The notes: generated from the sequence alone by a model not told the origin. A stretch of DNA of 64,000 nt from Candidimonas sp. SYP-B2681 (GCF_003971065.1 NZ_RYDV01000003.1:419634-483633); one strand, 5' to 3'; shown: positions 24,689 through 33,781, counted from the first letter of the stretch. Numbers and translations are program-made.

Positions 24689-25102
24689 TCATGGTTTGGC
24701 GCAATCAGGCGAAGCATTTTCCTTTTTCAGGTAAGCGATCAGGTCGGCGCGCTCTTGTGCGTCAGGGATGCCCGCATACCCCATGGCGGTGCCAGGTATC
24801 GTCTGCATGGGATTCTGCAAAAACGCATTCAGCGTCTTTTCGTCCCAGATAATCTTTGAGCTTTTCATTCCTTCCGAATAGACGAACCCTGGCACAGTGC
24901 CGGCCTGGCGTCCGAATAGTCCACAATGCCGTGGTCCCGTCCTATCATAGGCGAGGGCGTGGCAAGCCAAGCAACGCGAGTAAACAGCCTCACCGCGCGT
25001 CGGGTCCGCCACCATGGTCTGAGACCATGCCCGCCCCAAATCGCTTGTGCTCCACGCACAGAGGCTTGCCGCCATAAGAAGCAGCCACTGTGCGCGCCTC
25101 AT
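24689..25102 (-). CDS. small class I cytochrome c
   Basis: The 137-aa precursor carries a signal peptide (AQWLLLMAASLCAWSTSDLGRA) and one heme site CLACH at about residue 44. GPRHCGLFGRQAGTVPGFVYSEGMK and the distal methionine region PGTAMGYAGIPDAQERADLIAYLKK match soluble class I cytochromes c of the c2/c-550 type. It is therefore periplasmic and likely transfers electrons. The ATG overlaps the TGA of the ferritin-like gene (ATGA), so it is the last gene of the sigma factor - ferritin-like - cytochrome operon. Confidence 0.92.
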   Translation of the reverse strand: MRRAQWLLLMAASLCAWSTSDLGRAWSQTMVADPTRGEAVYSRCLACHALAYDRTGPRHCGLFGRQAGTVPGFVYSEGMKSSKIIWDEKTLNAFLQNPMQTIPGTAMGYAGIPDAQERADLIAYLKKENASPDCAKP

Positions 25103-25686
25103 GACATAAACGCAGAAGGCACTGGAGGTTCGCCCAGTGCATTTCGCAATACGGCCCAGTGCATCGCTTCGTCACCCAATATGCTGGCCGCCGCTTTCGC
25201 GAGATCACGGTTGGCGAAAACCGGCACCGCGCCTAGATAAGCACTGACTGCGCCCTTTTCCAGCATTGCGGCAAAACGCAGGACGTCGGCCTGCGACTTC
25301 AGTTTCTCGACGGGAAACGTATATTTTTCCTTCGCCGATACCGATTTGCCACCCAGTTTTTGTATTGTCTTCGAGAGAAGGTCAGCGTGCTCTTTATGGT
25401 GGCCCTGAAACGTTACCGCCAAATCCAGCACCGGCTTTTGCAACAGCCCCGTTTCCGCGCCCACCTGGTAAGCAGCAATCGCTTCAAGCTCAGCCCCTAG
25501 CGCTGTATTAAGGATTCGTACATCTGAGGCCCTCGAGTCATTGCCTTTGCCTTGGCCCTTGGCCAACGCATCGCGTCCCGCCATCATCGCCACTGCGGTA
25601 CCGGACAAGAGCAAGCCCGATTGTCCCAAAAACGCGCGGCGAGCCACGCGTGTGTCGGGATCATAAATAAAGCTGAGAAACGTCAT
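25099..25686 (-). CDS. Tat-exported ferritin-like domain protein
   Basis: From ATG 25686 (AAGGAGAA seven bases upstream) the protein is 195 aa. The N-terminus has a twin-arginine type signal: RVARRAFLGQSGLLLSGTAVAMMAG. The rest is a four-helix ferritin-like fold with the carboxylate/histidine pattern ELEAIAAYQVGAETG, FQGHHKEHADLL, LEKGAVSAYLGAVPVF and ILGDEAMHWAVLRNALGEPP, consistent with a di-iron site. A longer upstream frame overlapping the sigma gene has no support. It is placed between an ECF sigma gene and a cytochrome c gene, suggesting a periplasmic redox or iron-related role; the reaction is unknown. Confidence 0.9.
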   Translation of the reverse strand: MTFLSFIYDPDTRVARRAFLGQSGLLLSGTAVAMMAGRDALAKGQGKGNDSRASDVRILNTALGAELEAIAAYQVGAETGLLQKPVLDLAVTFQGHHKEHADLLSKTIQKLGGKSVSAKEKYTFPVEKLKSQADVLRFAAMLEKGAVSAYLGAVPVFANRDLAKAAASILGDEAMHWAVLRNALGEPPVPSAFMS

Positions 25687-25720
25687 GGTACTTCTCCTTG
25701 TAGGACAGCACTTAGAAAAA

Positions 25721-26428
25721 TCATTTTCTGTGTATCGTCGTCTTTTCCAGGCGAGCCAGGACAGCGGCCACAATGCGATCGCATCGGTCGCCAGCAAAGG
25801 CGAAAGCCGTGTCGATGCTGGCACCGACTTCGCTTTGCAGCGATTCACGCAATAGCTTGCGTGCCCTAAAGTATCGAGACCGTACGGTAGCCGGCGGAAT
25901 GCCAAGACACACCGACGTTTCCTCCACCGAGAGCTCCTCGACCGCACGGAGCACAAACACGGCGCGGAACAAGTCAGGTAGCCTGTCGATTCGGGTTTCG
26001 AGCAAATTACGGATTTGAACCTGCGACAGGGCCGGTTCTGGTTGACTCGAGGAAAACTCGTCGGTAATCATATTGATCGCAGCATCATCGCGCCCCGCTT
26101 CGTTGCTGAATTCAAGCCAGGTAGACAGTCGGTTTATCTTGCGCAGACGCCGGTTCGATTCGTTCACCGCAATGCGTACCAGCCAAGTCGACAAGGCGGA
26201 ATCACCTCGGAAGCGGGAAATGGCGCGATAGGCTTTATAGAATGTTTCCTGCACAACCTCCTCGGCATCGGCGTCGTTACGCAGAATGCTGCGGGCAACA
26301 CGATAAAGGCGTTGATTGTGGCGCCGCATCAGCGCCTGCAAGGCTGTGCGATCGTCGTTTGCCACCCGAAGCGCCAGTTGAGCATCGGTGCATTTTTCTT
26401 CGGCATTCTTTACCAGGGCGAGAGGCAT
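25721..26428 (-). CDS. ECF-family RNA polymerase sigma factor
   Basis: The 235-aa protein has sigma region 2 (LMRRHNQRLYRVARSILRNDADAEEVVQETFYKAYRAISRFRG and STWLVRIAVNESNRRLRK) and region 4 (LPDLFRAVFVLRAVEELSVEETSVCLGIPPATVRSRYFRARKLLRE). About 45 residues follow region 4, including FAGDRCDRIVAAVLARL with one cysteine, which could be a regulatory extension. ATG 26428 is preferred over ATG 26494 because the candidate ECF promoter lies between them. No anti-sigma gene is adjacent; the next genes, 34 bases on, encode the ferritin-like protein and cytochrome c, which are its likely targets. Confidence 0.93.
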   Translation of the reverse strand: MPLALVKNAEEKCTDAQLALRVANDDRTALQALMRRHNQRLYRVARSILRNDADAEEVVQETFYKAYRAISRFRGDSALSTWLVRIAVNESNRRLRKINRLSTWLEFSNEAGRDDAAINMITDEFSSSQPEPALSQVQIRNLLETRIDRLPDLFRAVFVLRAVEELSVEETSVCLGIPPATVRSRYFRARKLLRESLQSEVGASIDTAFAFAGDRCDRIVAAVLARLEKTTIHRK

Positions 26429-26459
26429 GATTGAACCTGAAAGTGAGTCAACTACCCGA

Positions 26460-26488
26460 TTAGATACCGCGCATGTCTCCGGCGTTCC
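26460..26488 (-). promoter_or_regulatory. candidate ECF-type promoter of the sigma operon
   Basis: GGAAC (26484-26488) and TCTAA (26460-26464) resemble the RpoE-type GGAACTT / TCTGA pattern with 19 bases between the two blocks (17 if a seven-base -35 is counted). The position, 31 bases before the ATG, fits autoregulation by the encoded sigma factor. This is a visual match only. Confidence 0.45.
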
Positions 26489-26588
26489 CGACATGCTTGC
26501 CCGCCATTAAGCTTAGGAGCCAGAAAAATCACCCGCCGCGTGCTTAGCTTCGTGCTTTTCCCCATCCATTAAATGAATAGATGCCACC

Positions 26589-26622
26589 ATAAAAGAAAAG
26601 AGGCAATTGAAAATTGCCTCTT
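26589..26622 (-). terminator. terminator after the GH31-type gene
   Basis: On the minus strand an 11-bp perfect stem AAGAGGCAATT/AATTGCCTCTT with a three-base loop is followed by TTCTTTTAT. It ends the transcript from 28912 and separates it from the sigma operon. Confidence 0.8.
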
Positions 26623-26647
26623 GCGTACTGCTAACAACGTATCGTGA

Positions 26648-28912
26648 TTAACGAGCTCGTGAAATACGCACTTCCGCACCACGACGTTTTACTTCCAGGC
26701 CCTCGGCAGGCAGAATGCGCAGCCCTTCCAGGCCTTTGATATAGCTGGAACCTTGCATCTGCATGACCCGAATCTTGTTACGCATGACGACGGGGCTGTG
26801 CTCGGGCATGCCGAACATCCAGACTTCATCGAGAATCCTTGCCGAGTTGAATTCGCCAGTGTGTTGGGCCGCTGGCCCTAGACACAACATATGACCTTCA
26901 CGGCCGAATACAGGCAGCGTGTCAAGACCCGCCTCTACAGTCCAGGTCGTGCCGCCTTCATAGCGCCATCCGGTGTTCAGATCCCACCAGGCATCGCCTT
27001 GAGGCAGATATACCTGGATCTGGTTGCCAGGCTTGACCGCCGGCGCAACCAATAACGCGGGGCCAAGCAAATACTGGGTGTCCCATACCTGAGCAACCGG
27101 ATCGGCGGGAAACGCAAGGGCCATGGAACGCTGCACTGGCAAGCCGGTACGCACCGCATCTTCGATAATTCCAAGTACATACGGCACCAGCCGATAACGC
27201 CACTGAAGCCAATGATGAACGAGCTCGCGAGTAGCGGCATCGAAAGCGCTCGGGAGCAGAGCCGGTACACCCTGGAAGCTGAAATTACCCGAAAATACAG
27301 CCATGGCCAGCCAACGGATATATAGCTCCGGCGTCATGTTGTCAGCAGGCTGCCCCGCAGCGCCTATGCTATGCGTTTGCACTGGCACCCCACTATCTGC
27401 CAACGACAAGGCCGTGCGCAGCGTTCGTTCAAGCCCGGACCAATCGTTGCTGCTTTGTGGGCCGGTTTGCCAAGCAAAGCGCTGGACGGCGGGAAAGAGA
27501 TCGGAGCTGCAAACAACCCCTTCCTGGGGAGTCTTGTGTCCCGCTGCTGCATCGAACAATGCTCGGCGTGCGAGTAAGGGATATATTGTGCGCAGCACCG
27601 GGCCGAATTCGCCGCCACGCGCGGTTATGCCGTCGGGTATATCGATTTGGGCATCACAAGACGGGGACCCGATCCCCTCGTCCATGATCTGACGCTGACG
27701 ATCTGACCATAACTTGTAAACATCTTTATTGGTCAGATCGAGCAGGCCGAAGCGCTGTCCGGCAGTAACATCATTGCCTGGAAAAACATGCGCGCTACCA
27801 TCTTCATCGTTTATTAAAAGCCAGCCGCGATCTTCCCATTCGGCAAACATATGGGTGCCTTCCAGCACGCCAGGAAAGGTCGGCGCCGCCAACTGAACGT
27901 TCAGGGCGTGAAACTGGGCGAACAGTTCACGTGGGTCAGGCACCCTGCTGGCCGCCCATTCGAACGCTGGCTTGTCGGACTGAAAACCGTAAACCGCGGG
28001 CGCTGCAAGGCGAACGACATCAAGGCCCCACTGGTTGTCGCGAAACTCCTGTACTACACGCAATGTAGCTTCAGTTGATTCGCCCGGCGCCTGATCGAGC
28101 CAAACCCCCATCGGCCAGAGCCCAGGCTGGCCGGCCCGGCCAGTCAGCGCAGTGTATTGATTAAGAATTTCGGACGGTTCGCCAGCAAAAACAAACACGT
28201 CGAAAATGGAATCATAAACAAGCGCCTGATAAAGATCGGGATTTTCATGCCCTAAATCGTGCTCGACGCGCTGTAGCGAATTAATATAAAGCCCCCATCC
28301 CTTGGGGCTCCAGACCAAAGGCAGGGCACGTTGGGCGGGTGTATCCGACACCAGCAACGTGCCGCGGCGGTCTTGTTCGCCAGCGGACTCTCCTAGTCCG
28401 TGCAATGCATCGTCGCCATCGAGCTCTAGATTAAGGCGCCACATCGTGCCATCGTCGGCCTGCTCGCAAACCAACGCGGATTCGGACTGCGTGCGCAAGA
28501 CACACTCGTCGCCACGATAAAGTGAAATTTGCAAAGGCGACCGAATCACTTCCAGAACGATATCGCCTTGTTCTAGCAGCCAGCCTAATTGCGCCGGCTC
28601 GGAGATCGAACTGACGGCCAGCTCGCCCACTGGCTCCTGGCGCGTTAATAGCATTTCGGCATGTGCGCGGGAGCGCGCGCTTGGTTTCTCGCCCGCAAGC
28701 AATTCTGCAGGAGCACAGCGCAGTCGGTAGACGCCCGGCGCATGAGCTTCGACTTGAAGCTGCATTCCGGAGTCTTCGAAAGCGAAATCGGCTCTTGTCG
28801 ATTTGGCGGTAATAAAATTCACAGTAGTAAGTTGCGTCACGTGAGCAAGGTCAGACTTGGGCGGCACAGCGCAATCCTTAGGGCGTACGCCCAAAAAGCA
28901 TTTAAAAGACAC
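26648..28912 (-). CDS. glycoside hydrolase family 31-like protein, catalytic motifs degenerate
   Basis: The 754-aa protein has the GH31 layout: N-terminal beta domain (LHGLGESAGEQDRRG as in GLGE), a TIM barrel beginning PGLWPMGVWLDQA, and C-terminal sheet domains (RSMALAFPADPVAQVWDTQYLLGPALLVAPAV). Active alpha-glucosidases and xylosidases have a KTDFGE-like nucleophile region and W-x-GD-N acid/base region. Here the nucleophile segment reads SPSCDAQIDIP (D420 retained, neighbours changed), the acid/base segment reads WQTGPQSSNDW with Gln at the expected Asp position (D490 lies four residues later), and the HDIGGF motif reads HSIGAAG. It may have altered or lost activity. The start, GTG 28912, is uncertain. 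It is cytoplasmic by lack of a signal. Confidence 0.85.
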   Translation of the reverse strand: MSFKCFLGVRPKDCAVPPKSDLAHVTQLTTVNFITAKSTRADFAFEDSGMQLQVEAHAPGVYRLRCAPAELLAGEKPSARSRAHAEMLLTRQEPVGELAVSSISEPAQLGWLLEQGDIVLEVIRSPLQISLYRGDECVLRTQSESALVCEQADDGTMWRLNLELDGDDALHGLGESAGEQDRRGTLLVSDTPAQRALPLVWSPKGWGLYINSLQRVEHDLGHENPDLYQALVYDSIFDVFVFAGEPSEILNQYTALTGRAGQPGLWPMGVWLDQAPGESTEATLRVVQEFRDNQWGLDVVRLAAPAVYGFQSDKPAFEWAASRVPDPRELFAQFHALNVQLAAPTFPGVLEGTHMFAEWEDRGWLLINDEDGSAHVFPGNDVTAGQRFGLLDLTNKDVYKLWSDRQRQIMDEGIGSPSCDAQIDIPDGITARGGEFGPVLRTIYPLLARRALFDAAAGHKTPQEGVVCSSDLFPAVQRFAWQTGPQSSNDWSGLERTLRTALSLADSGVPVQTHSIGAAGQPADNMTPELYIRWLAMAVFSGNFSFQGVPALLPSAFDAATRELVHHWLQWRYRLVPYVLGIIEDAVRTGLPVQRSMALAFPADPVAQVWDTQYLLGPALLVAPAVKPGNQIQVYLPQGDAWWDLNTGWRYEGGTTWTVEAGLDTLPVFGREGHMLCLGPAAQHTGEFNSARILDEVWMFGMPEHSPVVMRNKIRVMQMQGSSYIKGLEGLRILPAEGLEVKRRGAEVRISRAR

Positions 28913-28983
28913 TATTTTGACGGATTTGGGCTATAAAATAAAATCGAGTGGGTTTATGCGCTTTTCAAAACCGGAAATAACCA

Positions 28984-30852
28984 TCATCGTGGGGCAATTT
29001 TACGTAACAACTCTCGCTCCAGTGGTAAAGGTTCGTCGTTCAGCATGGCGCCGATTACATCGCCTGCCAGGGACGACCAGCTTAGCCCCCGAGAGCCATA
29101 AGCACAAGCAAGCCACAGGCCGGGCATATCGTCAATAGGCCCGATTACCGGGAGCCGATCCCTTACCGCCGCTCGCCAGCCCGCCCAGCCGTCGTCCAGA
29201 CCCGGGATCGAATCAAGTCGCGAAGGTACCACATTTAGCAGGGCAGACAGCTTTTTATTTACATCGTGATGGCCGCTCAACGTTACCTCGGTAAAAGTCG
29301 CATCTTTAACATAAGTGCTGCCCGCCACAATTTGTCCGTGAACTTCGGGCAAGTAATATCCGTCGCCCGCCAATATCACTTTTGAACAAGGCATATGACT
29401 GGCAGAGTAATGACTGACTTGCCCTGCAAGTACATACATTGACTCTACCTTTTCCAGCATTGAGCTCACCGGAATGGTGGCCAACAACGGGCCCGCCTGC
29501 GCTGCATTGGCGATAACTACGTGCGGGGCGAGCGCCAGCTCGATACCGGAGACGTCCATTGCACTCCACATCCCCGGCCCCACGCCTTTCAGTCGATCGA
29601 CTTGGGCACAGACGCAGTTAATACGCGGATGATCGAGCAACGTTTCCAGCAATGGCTGCGGCTGCACTAATTGACCGTCTGCAAACCACAAGCCACCACT
29701 TCCCAAAGGCAGGCCGGCACGTTCCGATGCCTCGGCGGCATTAAGCCAACTTACCCAATCAGACGGAAACCCAAGGCTTGCCAACGACTCGCGGCGGCGC
29801 CCGGCTTCTTGCATATCCGAGACCAACTCGATGGTCCCGCAGTGCAAAGGTCGCGCCGGCCCGGCCATCCCTTGCCAGCGATGCAGTGCGCGCCTGACTC
29901 CTGCCCGGCTAAGTCGGGCACGTATGTCGTCGTCGGCGCTGATAACGGGCGTCATGGCCGCCGCCACATGGCCTTGATGACTCGCTCCCAATCCTTGCGC
30001 GAACACCGGATCGATTACAGTAACTTCGTGTCCGCGCCAAGCCAAAGCGTGAGCGACGCCCGCCCCAGCCAAACCGCCTCCGATAACAATAACGGATTCC
30101 CGTCGCAGACGATGGCCGCCGTTACGGCCCATGCCGGGACGCAGCGACGCCACCGTGATTTCTCGCTTTCCCCCAAACCCAGGCACCTTGGACACTAAGA
30201 AGCCCGCATCCCTGAGGCCGCGTCGGACCTCGCCGGTACAGCACCAAGTGGCGGCCGTCGCACCGGAATTAGCCATCCGCACCAGCTGGCCAAATAGCGA
30301 GCGCGACCACATCTCGGGATTCACGCGAGGGGCGAATCCGTCCAGAAAATAGGCATCGACATTCGCGGAGACCTGCCGCGCGAGCTTAACGACCGAACCA
30401 AAGGCCAATGTCAGGGTCAGGCGGCCTTCTTCGAACTCCATCCGGTGCAGGCCCGGCAGCAAGGGAGGCCAGGCGGCAATAAGCTGAAGCGCCAGCGATC
30501 GCTCTGGCTCGGTAAGGCGATCGAGAAGAATATGTGCAAGGTCCTCGCGCGTGAACGGATGCGATTCAAACGACAATACATGCAAATTTGTACAGCGCTG
30601 AGGGTCGCTGCGCCACGCCTGCCATAGGGCCAGAAAATTATGCCCTAAACCGAAGCCGGTTTCGCATACGGTGAAGGTTTCCTTGCCATGCCACCTCTGG
30701 GGCAGCTGATTGCCCGGCAGGAAGACTTTGCGCGCCTGCTCGAGTGCGCCCCACTCGGGATGATAGACATCCTGGAAATCGGGGCTCATGGGAGTGCCGT
30801 GCGCGTTGAAAGCAACAGTCGCCGCAATTAGCGGCTCATAGTTGTTCGACAT
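28984..30852 (-). CDS. mnmC: bifunctional tRNA wobble-uridine modification protein MnmC
   Basis: The 622-aa protein performs the last two steps of mnm5(s2)U formation at the tRNA wobble position. The N-terminal methyltransferase domain (residues 1-240) has the SAM motif VCETGFGLGHNFLALWQAW, DAYFLDGFAPRVNPEMW and GFGGKREI; the C-terminal FAD-dependent oxidase (from 250) has the dinucleotide motif VIVIGGGLAGAGVAHALAWRGHEVTVID and ends with GLWLACAYGSRGLSWSSLAGDVIGAML. It lies 71 bases upstream of the GH31-type gene, on the same strand; the divergent suhB-like gene is upstream. Confidence 0.96.
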   Translation of the reverse strand: MSNNYEPLIAATVAFNAHGTPMSPDFQDVYHPEWGALEQARKVFLPGNQLPQRWHGKETFTVCETGFGLGHNFLALWQAWRSDPQRCTNLHVLSFESHPFTREDLAHILLDRLTEPERSLALQLIAAWPPLLPGLHRMEFEEGRLTLTLAFGSVVKLARQVSANVDAYFLDGFAPRVNPEMWSRSLFGQLVRMANSGATAATWCCTGEVRRGLRDAGFLVSKVPGFGGKREITVASLRPGMGRNGGHRLRRESVIVIGGGLAGAGVAHALAWRGHEVTVIDPVFAQGLGASHQGHVAAAMTPVISADDDIRARLSRAGVRRALHRWQGMAGPARPLHCGTIELVSDMQEAGRRRESLASLGFPSDWVSWLNAAEASERAGLPLGSGGLWFADGQLVQPQPLLETLLDHPRINCVCAQVDRLKGVGPGMWSAMDVSGIELALAPHVVIANAAQAGPLLATIPVSSMLEKVESMYVLAGQVSHYSASHMPCSKVILAGDGYYLPEVHGQIVAGSTYVKDATFTEVTLSGHHDVNKKLSALLNVVPSRLDSIPGLDDGWAGWRAAVRDRLPVIGPIDDMPGLWLACAYGSRGLSWSSLAGDVIGAMLNDEPLPLERELLRKIAPR

Positions 30853-30939
30853 AGGAGACGCCCGGGAAGAAATAAATTATCGTCACGTACAATGGTAACT
30901 GACCAAGCCGACGATGTTCTTGTTGAGGGAAACTATAGT

Positions 30940-31788
30940 ATGCAATCTTTTCGACTTCCACTTAGCGACTGCCTGGATGCCGCCGTTACAGCAGCACATG
31001 CAGGAGCTGCAATTTTACAATCTTACGCCTGCAATCGGGCCGAGCTGGTCATCGACAAGAAAATGCGCAACGACCTGGTGTCCCAGGCCGACCGCGAGGC
31101 AGAAGAGGCTGTCATTGACATTCTGCGCCAGCGTACGCCCGACTTTGGGATAGTGGCCGAAGAAAGCGGTGGGCAGACTTCCGGTTTGGCCACCTGGTAC
31201 ATCGATCCGCTGGACGGCACCACCAACTTTCTACATGGCATCCCCCAATATGCCGTATCTATCGCGCTGGTGGCCCATGCAGGCGCCCTGGTCAGCGGCG
31301 ACACTCCGCTCGAGCACGACACTCCTGTCATTGGCGTGGTGTACGACCCTAACCGCGAAGAACTGTTTACTGCCATGCACGAGGTCGGCGCCTGGCTTAA
31401 CGAGCGGCGCATCAATTGCTCGCAGACAGAAACGCTAAGCGAATCCGTGGTCGCTACAGGCTTTCCTTTTCGCGACTTCTCCTTTTCCGAACAGTACATG
31501 CCAACGTTGGACTACGCCATCAATCACACTCGGGGCGTACGCCGGCTTGGCGCCGCCGCGCTGGACCTTGCCTGGGTCGCTTGTGGCCGCTACGACGGCT
31601 ATTGGGAGATGGGGCTGGCGCCTTGGGATGTCGCGGCAGGGGCCGTAATCGTGCGCGAGGCGGGCGGCGTCTGCGAAGATATCTATCATCGGGATCCATG
31701 GCCCATCAAAGGTTACGTATACGCGGGAAACCGGCACATAGCGCCCGCACTCGACGCCATGATTGAACCGCATCGCACAAAGATCTGA
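30940..31788 (+). CDS. suhB: inositol monophosphatase family protein (SuhB type)
   Basis: The 282-aa phosphatase of the Mg-dependent, lithium-sensitive family has the metal site residues in IVAEESGG (E), YIDPLDGTTNFLHGIPQY (DPxDGTTNF) and WEMGLAPWDVAAGAVIVREAGG (WD motif). In enterobacteria SuhB also acts in rRNA antitermination and the same may hold here, but this is not visible. GAGGGA lies nine bases before ATG 30940, which is favoured over the longer frame from 30892. It is divergent from mnmC. Confidence 0.93.
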   Translation: MQSFRLPLSDCLDAAVTAAHAGAAILQSYACNRAELVIDKKMRNDLVSQADREAEEAVIDILRQRTPDFGIVAEESGGQTSGLATWYIDPLDGTTNFLHGIPQYAVSIALVAHAGALVSGDTPLEHDTPVIGVVYDPNREELFTAMHEVGAWLNERRINCSQTETLSESVVATGFPFRDFSFSEQYMPTLDYAINHTRGVRRLGAAALDLAWVACGRYDGYWEMGLAPWDVAAGAVIVREAGGVCEDIYHRDPWPIKGYVYAGNRHIAPALDAMIEPHRTKI

Positions 31789-31840
31789 AATCCGGCGAAC
31801 GGCGTATTAGCGTCGCAAAAGTGCCTGGCCCCACATCAAA

Positions 31841-31863
31841 CGCCCCACAATACATATGGGGCG
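31841..31863 (+). terminator. possible terminator after the suhB-like gene
   Basis: CGCCCCA and TGGGGCG pair around a nine-base loop 53 bases past the stop and are followed by CTTCTAT, a poor T tract. It may be a weak terminator or only a hairpin. Confidence 0.45.
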
Positions 31864-31978
31864 CTTCTATCTATAAGCTAAATGGGGTAGCGCAGCCTTC
31901 CCTTATTTCGAAGGTTTAATGATACGCTGTGACAAGCGTAAAGTTTCTGCCGATAACTTCAAACGGACCCTCAAGATC

Positions 31979-33181
31979 ATGAAATTAGCTGAATCTATCG
32001 TCGGATGGAAGTCCGAAATAACCGCCATTCGCCGCGACATTCATGCACATCCTGAACTGGCCTACGAAGAGGTCAGAACGGCTGACATCGTCGCGCGGCT
32101 TTTGGAATCGTGGGGCATACCTACCCATCGAGGAATGGGCGTTACCGGTGTGGTCGGCACAATACATGGCAAAACCCAGAATGGGCGGGCCCTTGGGTTG
32201 CGGGCCGATATGGATGCACTACCCATGCAGGAACTTAATGCGTTCGAACATGCCAGCAAGCACCCCGGTAAAATGCATGCCTGCGGACACGACGGACACA
32301 CCGCCATGCTACTGGCGGCGGCAAGGTATCTAGCAGAACATCGCGACTTCGATGGCACCGTTTATGTCATATTCCAGCCCGCCGAAGAAGGCTTCAGCGG
32401 TGCAAAGGCCATGATAGACGACGGGCTTTTCACGACATTCCCGATGCAAGCGATTTTTGGTATGCATAACTGGCCAGGCATGGACTTCGGCACCTTCGGC
32501 GTCACCACGGGTCCCGTCATGGCATCCAGCAATACTTTTGAAATCAGGTTAGAGGGCAAAGGCGCACATGGCGCCATGCCGCACCTGGGAACCGACCCGG
32601 TCATGGCGGCGGTACAACTGGCGCAAAGTTTTCAAACCATCATTTCGCGCGACAGAGATCCCCAGGACCCCGCCGTACTGAGCGTCACGCAGATCCACAC
32701 GGGCTCTGCCGACAACGTCATACCCAACGATGCGATATTACGCGGCACGGTACGCACCTTCACCGACAAAAACCTCGACCTGATCGAAAACCGCATGGCC
32801 GAGATCACCGAGCACACCAGCCGGGCACTCAACTGCACTTCCGAATTCACCTTCCATCGAAAATATCCACCCACGGTTAATCATGCGCGCGAAGCGGAAT
32901 TGTGCGCGCGCGTGTTGACTCAGATAGTCGGCGCGGAAAAGGTCGATCAATCGGTGCCCCCTTCCATGGGCGCCGAAGACTTCGCCTTTATGTTGAAAGA
33001 AGTTCCCGGCTGCTATGTCTGGATCGGAAACGGCCAAGGGGACCACCGTACCGCGGGCCACGGCCTTGGGCCCTGCACCCTTCACAACGGCAATTACGAT
33101 TTCAACGACGACCTTATTCCATTAGGCGCCACGTACTGGGCCGAACTGGCGATACAATGGCTCGCAAAGGCGCCGAGCTGA
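31979..33181 (+). CDS. M20 family amidohydrolase (hippurate hydrolase-like)
   Basis: The 400-aa cytoplasmic metallopeptidase matches the M20D amidohydrolases: ITAIRRDIHAHPELAYEE at the start, LGLRADMDALPMQE, the zinc site HACGHDGHTAMLL, PAEEGFSGAKAM, GMHNWPG, the dimerisation domain with GKGAHGAMPHLGTDP, and late SMGAEDFAFML. Substrates in the family include N-acyl amino acids, hippurate and IAA conjugates, so specificity is open. ATG 31979 matches family N-termini; the frame is open back to 31919. A paralogue lies at 61574-62773. Confidence 0.93.
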   Translation: MKLAESIVGWKSEITAIRRDIHAHPELAYEEVRTADIVARLLESWGIPTHRGMGVTGVVGTIHGKTQNGRALGLRADMDALPMQELNAFEHASKHPGKMHACGHDGHTAMLLAAARYLAEHRDFDGTVYVIFQPAEEGFSGAKAMIDDGLFTTFPMQAIFGMHNWPGMDFGTFGVTTGPVMASSNTFEIRLEGKGAHGAMPHLGTDPVMAAVQLAQSFQTIISRDRDPQDPAVLSVTQIHTGSADNVIPNDAILRGTVRTFTDKNLDLIENRMAEITEHTSRALNCTSEFTFHRKYPPTVNHAREAELCARVLTQIVGAEKVDQSVPPSMGAEDFAFMLKEVPGCYVWIGNGQGDHRTAGHGLGPCTLHNGNYDFNDDLIPLGATYWAELAIQWLAKAPS

Positions 33182-33359
33182 ACGTTGTTGCCTTAGGCCT
33201 TATTAATAAATGTTTCATGGCCACGGGCTTACTTGCCGTTAAAATGCATGCTGCTCCGTCCACAAGAGCCCAACGGCCTCTACGGCGCATGTCATTCGCA
33301 TATCCGGCCTGTGCAACGCCTTTGTTCAGACAGGCCGGTTCAAATCTGGAGCCGCTGCC

Positions 33360-33767
33360 TTGAGTACCAATAACAACCGTACCGTATTACCTCCTCCAGA
33401 AAGCCACGCCGTTTTACGTGTCATGCCCCAGCCCTCGGATGCCAATATACATGGCGATGTCTTTGGCGGCTGGATCATGTCCCAAGTCGATATTGCCGGC
33501 TCCATTCCCGCGACACGGCGTGCAGCTGGCCGCGTGGCAACCATCGCTGTTAACTCGTTCACATTCAAACAGCCGGTATTCGTGGGTGATCTGCTTAGCT
33601 TCTACGCCGAAATTACCAAAGTCGGTACCACGTCGATTACCGTATCGGTCGAAGTCTATGCCGAACGCCAACGGCTGGAAATCGAAGTCGTTAAAGTCAC
33701 CGAAGCGACTCTTACTTACGTTGCCACCGACCATCAACGCAAGCGCCGTCCTCTTCCACCCGTTTAA
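33360..33767 (+). CDS. YciA-type acyl-CoA thioesterase
   Basis: The 135-aa hotdog-fold thioesterase hydrolyses acyl-CoA. The hallmark is VMPQPSDANIHGDVFGGWIMSQVDIAGSIPATRRAAGRVAT, with the HGxxFGGxxMxxxD motif, followed by VNSFTFKQPVFVGDLLSFYAEI. The start seems to be TTG 33360. A close downstream gene (mgtE, 14 bases later) suggests cotranscription. The 178 bases upstream hold no other feature I can support. Confidence 0.92.
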   Translation: MSTNNNRTVLPPPESHAVLRVMPQPSDANIHGDVFGGWIMSQVDIAGSIPATRRAAGRVATIAVNSFTFKQPVFVGDLLSFYAEITKVGTTSITVSVEVYAERQRLEIEVVKVTEATLTYVATDHQRKRRPLPPV

Positions 33768-33781
33768 CTCAAGGTTTGCCT

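Noticed and set aside
28912..30940. Possible frameshift or gene split in mnmC
   Set aside because: Both the methyltransferase and oxidase halves are in one frame of normal length; nothing is broken.
31919..31978. Start of the M20 amidohydrolase at 31919
   Set aside because: Family proteins start near the later ATG at 31979; the extra 20 residues have no counterpart.
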